Assembly (NCBI GenBank): GCA_945897655.1
Contig: CAMDHB010000073.1
Span: 1 to 11,503, forward strand
Source of the DNA: Pseudorhodobacter antarcticus
GTDB taxonomy: Bacteria; Pseudomonadota; Alphaproteobacteria; Rhodobacterales; Rhodobacteraceae
DNA: 11,503 bases
Reading direction: 5' to 3'
In this document: piece after piece, positions 1 to 6,698 of the stretch
How positions within the stretch are numbered: position 1 is the first letter of the stretch
Layout of the letters: each line of letters begins with the position of its first letter
Position numbers and translations under genes: made by a program
The notes under the pieces: generated by a model
Database searches by the model: none
Told to the model about the DNA's origin: nothing
Seen by the model: the letters and a program-made list of their open reading frames with translations, nothing else

Positions 1-1464
1 CCCAACCCCATCCCGCCGCCAGCGCGACCCCGTGGCCAGCACCACATGATCCGCCCCGAACGCCTCCACATCCCCCGCCGTCATGGCCGAGCCGCGGAAC
101 ACCTCGACATTCGGCAGCTTCCCAATCATCCCCACCCGCCAATCCCGCACCCGTCCCCAGGTCGACAGCCCTGGCAGCGTCATCTCCCGCAAAATTCGCC
201 CGCCCAGATCGCGCCCCTTCTCGGCCAGCGCCACCTCATACCCCCGCCGCCCCAGCGTCAGCGCCGCCTCCAGCCCCGCAGGCCCCGCGCCCACGACCAG
301 CACCCGCTCAGGTCGGGAAATCACCGTCACCCGCTCCGGGTGCCAGCCCTTCCGCCATTCCTCGGCGATCGTCGGGTTCTGGGTGCAGCGCAGATGCACC
401 CCTTCATTGTTGGCGCTGCGACAGATGTTGCAGCCGATACACTCCCGTATCTCATCCGCCCGGCCTTCCCGGATTTTCGCAGGCAGAAACGGATCCGCAA
501 TCGACGGCCGCGCCGCCCCGATGAAATCCTGCACCCCCCGTTTGATCTGGGAAACCATCGTATCCGGCGACGTAAACCGCCCCACCGACACCACCGGCTT
601 GCTGGTCACCCCCTTCACAAAGCGGATGTACTCCTCCTGATACCCTTCCTGCGAGAACCGCGCGGACTTGCTATCATTCCCCAGCGCCCCCGCCACATTC
701 ACATCCCAAAGGTCCGGCAGTTCGGCCAGAAACTCCACCACCTCCCGCCCCTCGCCTTCCGAGGTTATCCCCCGGGGCCCATGCAACTCATCGACTGCCA
801 TCCGCAGGGCGACCGCGCAAGCATCCCCCACAGCCTCCCGCGTATCCTCGATCATCTCCCGCAGCAGCCGCGCCCTATTCTCAATCGACCCGCCGTATTC
901 ATCGCCCCGGGTGTTCGACCGCCCCGACAAGAACTGAAACGGCAGATAATCGTGCCCGGCATAGACATAGATGATGTCAAACCCCGCCCGCTTGGCCCGC
1001 AGTGCTGCCTCCCGCTGCCATCCCCGAAACGCCTTGATATCCGCGCGGTCCATCCCCCGCGCCGTGGCCGGCAGATGAAACATTGCCGGCGTGGTGACCG
1101 GTGCCACCCCCGGCACCCGTGTCATGCGGTTGCTGGAATGTGCGCCGCCATGCCACAGTTCAATTCCCGCCAGTGACCCATGGGCATGGATGGCCTCAGC
1201 CGTCGCGGCCAGAGGCGCAATATCCCCATCCTCCCACAGGGTCAGGAAGGCATAGGGGCTGTCATCCGACGAAGGATGGATCGAGCAATACTCGGTACAC
1301 ACCACCCCCCATCCGCCCTCAGCCTTGATCCCCCGCAGCGCAGCCGAGGCTTGTGGCCTCTGCCAGCCCAACCCCGTCGCATGGGGCGTCTGGTAAAACC
1401 GGTTGGGCGCCGTCACCGGCCCGATGCGCACAGGTTCAAACAAGATCGCATGCCGCGGGTCCAT
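1..1464 (-). CDS. TMADH-family iron-sulfur flavoprotein (N-methylamine dehydrogenase-like), C-terminus cut by window edge
   Basis: The 488 visible residues align from end to end with the trimethylamine/dimethylamine/histamine dehydrogenase family, an FMN TIM barrel joined to a 4Fe-4S site and an FAD/ADP-binding region. Family members oxidatively N-demethylate or deaminate amines in the cytoplasm and pass electrons to ETF. Visible marks are NRFYQTPH (21-28), TEYCSI (57-62), YVYAGHDY (166-173), IADPF before the cluster, cysteines C342, C345, C348 and C360 for 4Fe-4S, and VVGAGPAG near 390. By alignment recalled from memory, the TMADH triad Tyr169/His172/Asp267 is kept as Y168/H171/D264. Cys30, which binds FMN covalently, is A29. 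Bowl residue Tyr60 is Y59, but Trp264 is L261 and Trp355 is N352. The enzyme is therefore probably not a true trimethylamine dehydrogenase; its substrate is unknown. The ATG at 1464 is chosen because GGAGG (1474-1470) lies 5 nt upstream and the N-terminus matches TMADH; an in-frame ATG at 1476 is the alternative. Family length is about 730 residues, so roughly 240 are missing beyond the edge. Confidence 0.9.
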   Translation of the reverse strand, partial: MDPRHAILFEPVRIGPVTAPNRFYQTPHATGLGWQRPQASAALRGIKAEGGWGVVCTEYCSIHPSSDDSPYAFLTLWEDGDIAPLAATAEAIHAHGSLAGIELWHGGAHSSNRMTRVPGVAPVTTPAMFHLPATARGMDRADIKAFRGWQREAALRAKRAGFDIIYVYAGHDYLPFQFLSGRSNTRGDEYGGSIENRARLLREMIEDTREAVGDACAVALRMAVDELHGPRGITSEGEGREVVEFLAELPDLWDVNVAGALGNDSKSARFSQEGYQEEYIRFVKGVTSKPVVSVGRFTSPDTMVSQIKRGVQDFIGAARPSIADPFLPAKIREGRADEIRECIGCNICRSANNEGVHLRCTQNPTIAEEWRKGWHPERVTVISRPERVLVVGAGPAGLEAALTLGRRGYEVALAEKGRDLGGRILREMTLPGLSTWGRVRDWRVGMIGKLPNVEVFRGSAMTAGDVEAFGADHVVLATGSRWRRDGVG

Positions 1465-1500
1465 CAACGCCTCCATGATTTTGCGCCGACCCTACACAGA

Positions 1501-1518
1501 GTTGGACAGATGTCCAAC
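1501..1518. promoter_or_regulatory. Perfect palindrome, probable operator of the TMADH-like gene
   Basis: GTTGGACA-GA-TGTCCAAC is an 8+2+8 inverted repeat with no mismatch. It lies 36 bp upstream of the chosen start codon of the minus-strand dehydrogenase gene, where a repressor would cover the promoter or transcription start. Two-fold symmetry of this size is typical of dimeric regulators such as GntR or TetR types. No regulator gene is visible in the window, so the binding protein is unknown. Confidence 0.55.
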
Positions 1519-2007
1519 AGCGCGCTGGGGCACTTCAGACCGGCGCGGGCATTCCCGGGCAACGCCGTCCGTCACTCGCGCACCAAAAGATCAATGCGGT
1601 CGGCGCACAAACGGTCTTTGCCGCAAACAACCCTGACTGACAGTCCCGCCGCACCAGATGGCCCGCCGCCACGACCGTTTGTCCCTGATGCCGATGCCAT
1701 GTTCATTCCCCAGTGCTCGCCCCCGCGCCCCGCTTTCCTAGACACTGTTCCAGCTGGTTAACGAAATCCACCAACCCATTGCTCCCAATGCATTTGAAAG
1801 GGTATCCTGATCTGGACACACCTCCAAGCCCATTCATTCCGGTCAACTATCACCCCCGCAGCACCGAATCCGAAGGGCCCGCGCCCCTCTATCCCTTGCG
1901 AAGAGAAGGCCGCAAAACCATTGGCCAAACCGACCTAAAATTCCTGGCAATCGATAACCTTCACGGGGGCAAAGTCGGCACGACGACTGAATCCGAGACC
2001 GCCACGA
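1519..2007. other. Stretch without a recognisable gene
   Basis: About 490 bp between the operator of the TMADH-like gene and the first hydrogenase-type remnant. Open frames exist on both strands, for example a plus-strand frame reading through 1713-2095, but their translations resemble no family I know and have the composition of non-coding GC-rich DNA. The stretch must hold the promoter of the minus-strand dehydrogenase gene, but I could not pick convincing -35/-10 hexamers. It may also contain further decayed material of the hydrogenase locus. Confidence 0.5.
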
Positions 2008-2419
2008 TCTGTGCCCGCTCTTGCAATGACCGGCACCGATTGCGGGACATCCTGCTGGAAATCCAGACTGCCGACCGCAGCATCGCCCCACCACACTGGA
2101 CCCGATCGCCGCCGCCACGGCCCTGACCCGCATCGTGGTCGAGGGGGTGGCCTCCTTCTACTCCTCCCTATCCCTGACACCCAAAGGCCGTAACACGATC
2201 CGGCTGTGTGGCAACATTGTGGATCGCTTCAGCAGGCTGGACAGCGTCCAAGCGGCGTTCGTGGCGGAATTGGGCATCAAGATGGGCCAGGCCTCACACG
2301 ACAGAGTGTTTCAGCTGGGCCAGACCCCCTGCACCGACCTGTGCGATCAGGCCGATGCAGCGATCATCGATGACAAGGCGGTCATTGCACCCGCTACCGG
2401 GTCGGCATCGTCTTCCTGA
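2008..2419 (+). pseudogene. Frameshifted HoxF/NuoE-type domain remnant
   Basis: A plus-strand frame around 2010-2070 gives NDRHRLRDILLEIQ, matching the start of HoxF/NuoE proteins (compare NDRxRLxDILWDVQ in NAD-reducing hydrogenase HoxF). The frame one base away, from 2096, continues with LDPIAAATALTRI, then EGVASFYSSLSLTPKGRN, IRLCGNIVDRF, ELGIKMGQ and QTPCTDLCDQA, ending at TGA 2417-2419. This is the thioredoxin-like NuoE/HoxF N-terminal domain of NAD-linked diaphorases. The change from one frame to the other needs a single-base loss near 2070-2095. There is no good start codon, and the flavin/NADH (NuoF-like) part that follows in HoxF is absent. Of the four cysteines of a NuoE 2Fe-2S site the second is Asp, as in HoxF-like proteins. 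With HypD and HypE remnants downstream, a hydrogenase diaphorase (hoxF or hoxE) is the best reading; another NuoE-like oxidoreductase subunit is possible. Confidence 0.65.
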
Positions 2420-2446
2420 AAAACCCTCACGGGTCACAGCCCGCCA

Positions 2447-2795
2447 GTCCGCGATGTAAACAGCCTGCGCTGGCTGCGGCACCTCCATTCCTTTGGTCTG
2501 TTGCGCGGCAGTTTCTGTCCTGAGGCTGAGATCGCCACTCTCCGCTCATATCTGTGTCAGCGGGAACGGCACGTCGAATATGCTGCACCCCATATCCAAC
2601 ACGAAGCGAAGGCGACGATCAAGATGAACCTGCAATTGCATCATGTCGTCTCGGGTCCAACCGATGCGACCGGCATGCGGATCATCCGTGCCATTGTCGC
2701 GGGCGAGCGCGACCCCCAGGTTGCTGGCAACTTTCCGAGACTTTCGGTGCCACGCATCGATTGAGGTGATCACGGCAGCTTGGGTCGGAAATGAC
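2447..2795 (+). mobile_element. IS110-family transposase fragment, frameshifted
   Basis: The frame from 2447 reads RDVNSLRWLRHLHSFGLLRG, then EAEIATLRSYLCQRERHVEY, HIQH, KMNLQLHHVV and ATGMRIIRAIVAGERDP. This is the middle of an IS110-family (DEDD/RuvC-like) transposase, including the segment just after the DVNDAQWL catalytic region; here the DA of that motif has decayed to SL. An extra base near 2722 shifts the frame, after which LATFRDFRCHASIEVI continues to about 2790 in the next frame. Only about 115 residues are present, compared with roughly 340 or more in an intact transposase. Both ends, the C-terminal Ser-containing domain and any terminal sequences are missing. It is a dead fragment that sits exactly between the HoxF-like and HypD remnants and may mark the deletion that joined them. 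Confidence 0.75.
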
Positions 2796-3221
2796 CGGGA
2801 CCCAGCTTCACCAAGGCCGGACCACGGAGGAAAACCAATACGCCCGCGTCGTGCCCGAAGATGGCAACCCGGTGTCCTTGGCCGCCGTTGCCGATGTCTA
2901 CGAACGCCGGTCCAGTTTCGAGTGGCGCGGCTTGGGGGAGATCGACGCCTCCGGCCTGAAAATCCGCCCCAAGTACCGCGCCTTTGTTGCCGAAAAAAGT
3001 TCGGCCTGTGCTGCGGCGCGGGCCCCCGCGCCGTGGCCGAACCAGAAGGCTGCGCCTGCGGTCAGGTCATGACAGACCGCATCAAACCCCCCGCCTGCCC
3101 GCAATTTGGCAGCGGCCGCACCCCCGACATGCCGCTGGGTGCCCTGATGGTCTGCTCCGAAGGGGCCTGCACCGCCTATTGGCAATATGGCGGTGCCCGC
3201 CTGTCCACCGTGGCCCCATAA
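2796..3221 (+). pseudogene. hypD: hypD remnant (C-terminal third, frameshifted)
   Basis: HypD is the 4Fe-4S scaffold on which the Fe(CN)2CO unit of [NiFe]-hydrogenases is assembled with HypC and HypE. The first frame gives ENQYARVVPEDGNPVSL and SFEWRGLGEIDASGLKIRP. After a one-base loss in the A-run at 2993-2998 the next frame gives KKFGLCCG, EPEGCACGQVMTDRIKP, ACPQFG and MPLGALMVCSEGACTAYWQY, ending at TAA 3219-3221. Together these cover roughly the last 140 residues of a protein of about 370. The N-terminal two-thirds are absent, replaced by the IS110 fragment. The conserved cysteine of the CPxFGxxC region is Arg (SGRTP), so one cluster ligand is also lost. Three independent lesions (truncation, frameshift, lost ligand) make this a pseudogene even if the A-run shift were a sequencing error. 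Confidence 0.88.
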
Positions 3222-3235
3222 ACCGCCCGCCACTG

Positions 3236-4056
3236 TGTGAAACCCATGTCACCCTCGCCCGCGGCGGCGGTGGCCGCGCGATGCATGACTTCATTGCCGC
3301 CGTCTTCACCTCCGCCTTCGACCCGCCGGGGCACGAAGACCAAGCCCGCCTGTTCCACCCCGCCCTTGCCGAACCCGGCGCACGTCTTGCCTTCACCACC
3401 GACAGCTTTGTCGTGACCCCCCTCGAATTCCCCGGCGGCGACATCGGCAAGATCGCCGTCTGTGGCACGGTCAACCATCTTGCAGTCGGCGGGGCCAACC
3501 CCCTATGGCCCTCCGCCGCCTTCATCATCGAGGAGGGGTGCGAGATTGCCCTTCTGCACCGCATCGTCGCCTCAATGGGGACCGAGGCGTGTTTGGCCGG
3601 TGTCCGCATCGTCACCGGCGATACCAAGGTTGTGGGCCGGGGTGCCGCCGACCGCGTGTTCATCACCACCACCGGCATCGACGTCATCCCCCGGGGACCA
3701 ATCTGGCCGCTGCCAACATCCACCCCGGCGATGTGGCGCTGGTCATCGGGGTCTCGGGCAACCACCGCGCGGCCATCCTGTCCGCCGTCTTTACCGCAGC
3801 CCCCAGCACCGTCGCCGCCGGTGTTGGCATCGAAATCGACGAAACCGCCCTCCCCCTCCGCCCCGAAGTACGCGGCGTCTGCGAAATCCTCGGCCTCGAC
3901 GCCCTTGCCGCGATGCAATCGACCCCGGCAGGCACAGGTGCCCGTATCATCGGCTGCGCCGTGGGGCAGCACCCCAGTCTTGTCACCCTGCGCACCCTCT
4001 TATGCCGCACAAGAATCGTAGACGTACTGGTCGGCGAACAACTGACGCGCATCTGC
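3236..4056 (+). pseudogene. hypE: hypE remnant (frameshift and two internal deletions)
   Basis: HypE is the PurM-like ATPase that converts a carbamoylated C-terminal Cys to thiocyanate, the source of hydrogenase CN ligands. The first frame shows TLARGGGGRAMHDFI, EDQARL, LAFTTDSFVVTPLEFPGGDI, CGTVNHLAVGGANPLW, FIIEEG and IVTGDTKVVGRGAADRVFI, very close to family. A one-base loss in the C-run at 3688-3692 shifts the frame, then GTNLAAANIHPGDVALVIG, VGIEIDETALPLRPEVRGVC and RIVDVLVGEQLTRIC follow. About 70 residues between roughly 3784 and 3815, including the usual RDxTRGG motif, are missing. A second block near 3912-3925 is also missing. The family HGxGG is RGGGG and GDHG is GNHR. The C-terminal RIC survives, but its stop codon is gone: the frame runs on into the antisense of the next gene. 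No start codon is evident. HypE is normally about 330-350 residues, and this copy cannot be functional. Confidence 0.9.
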
Positions 4057-4062
4057 AAAGGC

Positions 4063-5688
4063 TCAAGTCTCCTCCGGTACCATCTCAATGGCCCCGCAAG
4101 GACATTCCGCCACACAGATCCCGCAGCCCTTGCAGTAATCCAGATTGATCGAAAACCGGTTCCCCGGCCCCAGCTTGATCACCGCATTGTCCGGGCAGAC
4201 GCCATAGCAGTTGTCGCATTCAAAGCAGTTCCCGCAACTCAGACAGCGCCGCGCCTCAAACAGGGCCGTGGCCTCGGTCAAAGCACCCTGCACCTCATCA
4301 AACCCCGTGCTGCGTCGTGCCAGGTCCAGTTGCGGGCGCACCGACTTGGGCGCGTCCGAATAGTACCAAGTGTTCAGCCTGTCATAACTGGCCAGCACTT
4401 GCGGCGGCTTCGGCGGCAAAACACGGCCCCCCAGCCAAGCATCAATGTGCCGCGCCGCCTTCTTGCCATGCCCAATCGCCACCGTAACATTCCGCTCACC
4501 CGGCGCCATGTCGCCCCCGGCAAACAGGCCCTGATGCCCCGTCATCATCGTTTCCGGATCAACCTGCACCACCCCATCCGCCGTCACCAACCCTGGAACC
4601 CCCGCCAGCAGCCCCATGTCCACATCCTGCCCCAAGGCCAGGACCAGCGAATCCGCGTCCAGCGTCTCGAACTCACCCGTCGGCTGTGGCTTGCCATCGG
4701 CATCCAGCACCATCTTCTCGATGGTCAAATGCCCCCCCTCGGCCCCGGTAATGGTGGACAGCCATTTGACCTTGACCCCCTCCTCCAGCGCCTCTTCCAA
4801 CTCGAAATCATGGGCCGGCATCTTTTCCCGCGTGCGGCGGTACACGATGATCGCATCCGTCGCCCCCAACCGCCGCGCCGTCCGTGCCACGTCGATGGCC
4901 GTGTTGCCCCCGCCATACACCACCACCCGACGCCCCAGCATCGGCTGCACCTCCCCCTCCATCGACCGCAGCACCGAAACGGCATCCAGAATGCGTGAGG
5001 AATCCTTGGCCGGGATATAGGCCCGCTTGGCGATATGCGCGCCTATTGCCAGAAACGCCGCCTGCGCCCCATGTTCCGCCATGCTGGCCACAATGTCCGT
5101 GACCTTCCTCCCATAGACAAACCGCACCCCCATCGCCGCAATCCGCGCCACTTCCGCATCCAGCACATCGCGCGGCAAACGGTATTTCGGGATGCCCCAA
5201 CGCATCATCCCCCCCGGCTTGTCCCCCGCCTCAAGAACCGTCACCGCATGCCCCAACCGCCGCAGATGATAGGCTGCCGACAGCCCCGACGGCCCCGCCC
5301 CCACAACCAGTACATGCTTCCCCGTCTCCGGACCCGGCTCCAGCGCCCAACCCCGCCGCAATGCCTCATCCCCCAGAAACCCCTCGACCGAGTTGATCCC
5401 AACCGCCTGATCCAGCTTGGCCCGGTTACACGCCCCCTCGCAGGTGTGATAGCACACCCGCCCCATGATGGCCGGAAACGGGTTGTCGCGGGTCAGATGC
5501 CGCCACGCCGCCTCATAATCCCCGCCCTCGGCATGGTACAGCCAACCCTGATTATCCTCACCCGCCGGGCATTCATGGTTGCAGGGTGGCAGCCGGTCCA
5601 CATAGTTCGGCCGCTCGGTCCGCCACGACCCGGTCTTGTTGGCCAGCGATGATCCGGGGTCCAACGTGATGGCAAAGGGCTTTTTCAT
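4063..5688 (-). CDS. GltD-like NAD(P)H:FAD oxidoreductase fused to a 2x[4Fe-4S] ferredoxin, electron-transfer subunit of the 2-oxoacid oxidoreductase
   Basis: This 541-residue protein probably moves electrons between NAD(P)H and the iron-sulfur chain of the PorGAB enzyme encoded just upstream. Residues 1-110 form the GltD-type N-terminal Fe-S domain with C36, C40, C79, C83 and C87. Residues 125-450 form the two-nucleotide-binding flavoprotein: GAGPSG at 130-135 for FAD, GGGNTA at 259-264, and then YRRTREKMPA, the pattern of NADPH-side binding in glutamate synthase small subunits. FAGGD followed by AIGHGKKAA closes the FAD site. The last about 60 residues hold cysteines 482, 485, 488, 491, 494, 498, 519, 522, 525, 529 and 531, a PorD-like double 4Fe-4S ferredoxin. 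Similar modules, separate or fused, occur in NADH-dependent phenylglyoxylate dehydrogenase and NAD(P)-linked 2-oxoglutarate oxidoreductases of betaproteobacteria. The start overlaps the beta-subunit stop by ATGA. The stop lies 6 bp from the dead hypE end, converging with it. Confidence 0.9.
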   Translation of the reverse strand: MKKPFAITLDPGSSLANKTGSWRTERPNYVDRLPPCNHECPAGEDNQGWLYHAEGGDYEAAWRHLTRDNPFPAIMGRVCYHTCEGACNRAKLDQAVGINSVEGFLGDEALRRGWALEPGPETGKHVLVVGAGPSGLSAAYHLRRLGHAVTVLEAGDKPGGMMRWGIPKYRLPRDVLDAEVARIAAMGVRFVYGRKVTDIVASMAEHGAQAAFLAIGAHIAKRAYIPAKDSSRILDAVSVLRSMEGEVQPMLGRRVVVYGGGNTAIDVARTARRLGATDAIIVYRRTREKMPAHDFELEEALEEGVKVKWLSTITGAEGGHLTIEKMVLDADGKPQPTGEFETLDADSLVLALGQDVDMGLLAGVPGLVTADGVVQVDPETMMTGHQGLFAGGDMAPGERNVTVAIGHGKKAARHIDAWLGGRVLPPKPPQVLASYDRLNTWYYSDAPKSVRPQLDLARRSTGFDEVQGALTEATALFEARRCLSCGNCFECDNCYGVCPDNAVIKLGPGNRFSINLDYCKGCGICVAECPCGAIEMVPEET

Positions 5689-6698
5689 GCCTGAGCCTCC
5701 AGCAACCCGAACCGCTTGATGTTCTTGTCGGCAAGCGCTTGAATCCGCGCCACAATATCAGGCCGGGGGTGCGCGCCAAACAGATGCGCAAAGCGCTTTT
5801 GCAGCCGCAAGTAGTTCTCCACCGGCTGCATATGCCGGATCTTCGACACGGCAGTAATCTCCCCCCGCTCCGCCTCGAACACCGGGAAAATCCCGGTTTC
5901 ATGCGCCAGACGGGCCAGCTTGATCGTGTCGCAACTGGCCGCCCCCCAGCCCAGCGGGCAGGGCACGAACACCTGCAAATACCGCGCCCCCCGCAGCGTC
6001 ATCGCCTTTTCCACCTTCGCCTCCAGATCGCGCAGATCGGCGACGGTTGCCGTCGCCACATAGGGAATCTCATGGGCCACCGCGATCAGAGGCACATTCT
6101 TGCCCCGGCCAAACTCCTCCCCCGGGTTCGGCCCCAAGGGCACCGTCGTCGCCGTCCGCGCGGCAGGCGGCGTGGCCGACGACCGCTGCACCCCGGTGTT
6201 CATGTACCCCTCGTTGTCATAACAGATGTACAGCACGTCATCATTCCGCTCGAACATGCCTGACAGACAGCCAAATCCAATGTCCGTGGTCCCCCCATCC
6301 CCCCCTTGCGCAATCACCCGCACCTCGGACTGCGCCAACCCCGCCTTCAGCGCCTTGACCTTCAGCGCCGCCGCAATCCCCGACCCCACTGCCGCCGCAT
6401 TGCCAAACAGGCTGTGCAACCACGGCAGTTTCCAACTGGTTTCCGGATAAGGCGTTGAAAACACCTCCAGACACCCCGTCGCATTGGCCGCAATCAACTG
6501 CCCCTTGGTCGCCCGCATCGCCGCATCCACGGCATAGCGCGCACCCAACGCCTCACCACAGCCCTGACAGGCCCGGTGACCCGAGGTCAGCGAATTGTCC
6601 CGTGCAATCGACGCCTGAACTGACCTCAGGTCCGGGTCCAGCAGCCGGTTCCCAACCGTCAGAGTGCCTGTCTGATAGAACTTGATGTCCTGCGTCAT
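5685..6698 (-). CDS. porB: 2-oxoacid (pyruvate-type):ferredoxin oxidoreductase, beta subunit
   Basis: This is the TPP-binding catalytic subunit of a multi-subunit 2-oxoacid oxidoreductase, which interconverts a 2-oxoacid + CoA with acyl-CoA + CO2 and passes electrons to ferredoxin-type clusters. It has 337 residues, a normal length for PorB. Cysteines C44 and C47 (ACQGCGEALG), C76 (NATGCLEV) and C247 (VPCPLGWG) are the four ligands of the proximal 4Fe-4S cluster. GDGGTTDIG (133-141) with DNEGYMN (161-167) is the TPP/Mg motif. NTGVQRS, followed by RTATTVPLG, matches the pyruvate/isovalerate class, in which this segment precedes a GK dipeptide (here 199-200). The start overlaps the alpha stop by ATGA and its own stop overlaps the next gene the same way, so the three are translationally coupled. 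Which 2-oxoacid is used cannot be decided by eye; pyruvate is favoured by ppsA nearby. Confidence 0.93.
   Translation of the reverse strand: MTQDIKFYQTGTLTVGNRLLDPDLRSVQASIARDNSLTSGHRACQGCGEALGARYAVDAAMRATKGQLIAANATGCLEVFSTPYPETSWKLPWLHSLFGNAAAVGSGIAAALKVKALKAGLAQSEVRVIAQGGDGGTTDIGFGCLSGMFERNDDVLYICYDNEGYMNTGVQRSSATPPAARTATTVPLGPNPGEEFGRGKNVPLIAVAHEIPYVATATVADLRDLEAKVEKAMTLRGARYLQVFVPCPLGWGAASCDTIKLARLAHETGIFPVFEAERGEITAVSKIRHMQPVENYLRLQKRFAHLFGAHPRPDIVARIQALADKNIKRFGLLEAQA

Noticed and set aside
46..1176. Long plus-strand open frame of 376 codons, very rich in Pro, Arg and His
   Set aside because: It is the antisense shadow of the TMADH-like gene on the minus strand; the opposite strand gives clear family motifs, while this translation has low-complexity antisense composition.
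2135..2419. Intact small NuoE-like protein from a GTG at 2135
   Set aside because: A GTG start would drop the conserved helical N-terminus, which is found one frame away just upstream, and no ribosome site is evident; a frameshifted remnant explains both pieces.
3082..3972. Minus-strand open frame of 296 codons opposite the hypD/hypE remnants
   Set aside because: The plus strand carries HypD and HypE similarity. The minus frame shows no recognisable motif.
3505..4998. Plus-strand open frame of 497 codons
   Set aside because: Only its part up to about 4056 has meaning (second half of the hypE remnant); the rest is antisense to the flavoprotein-ferredoxin gene and has shadow composition.
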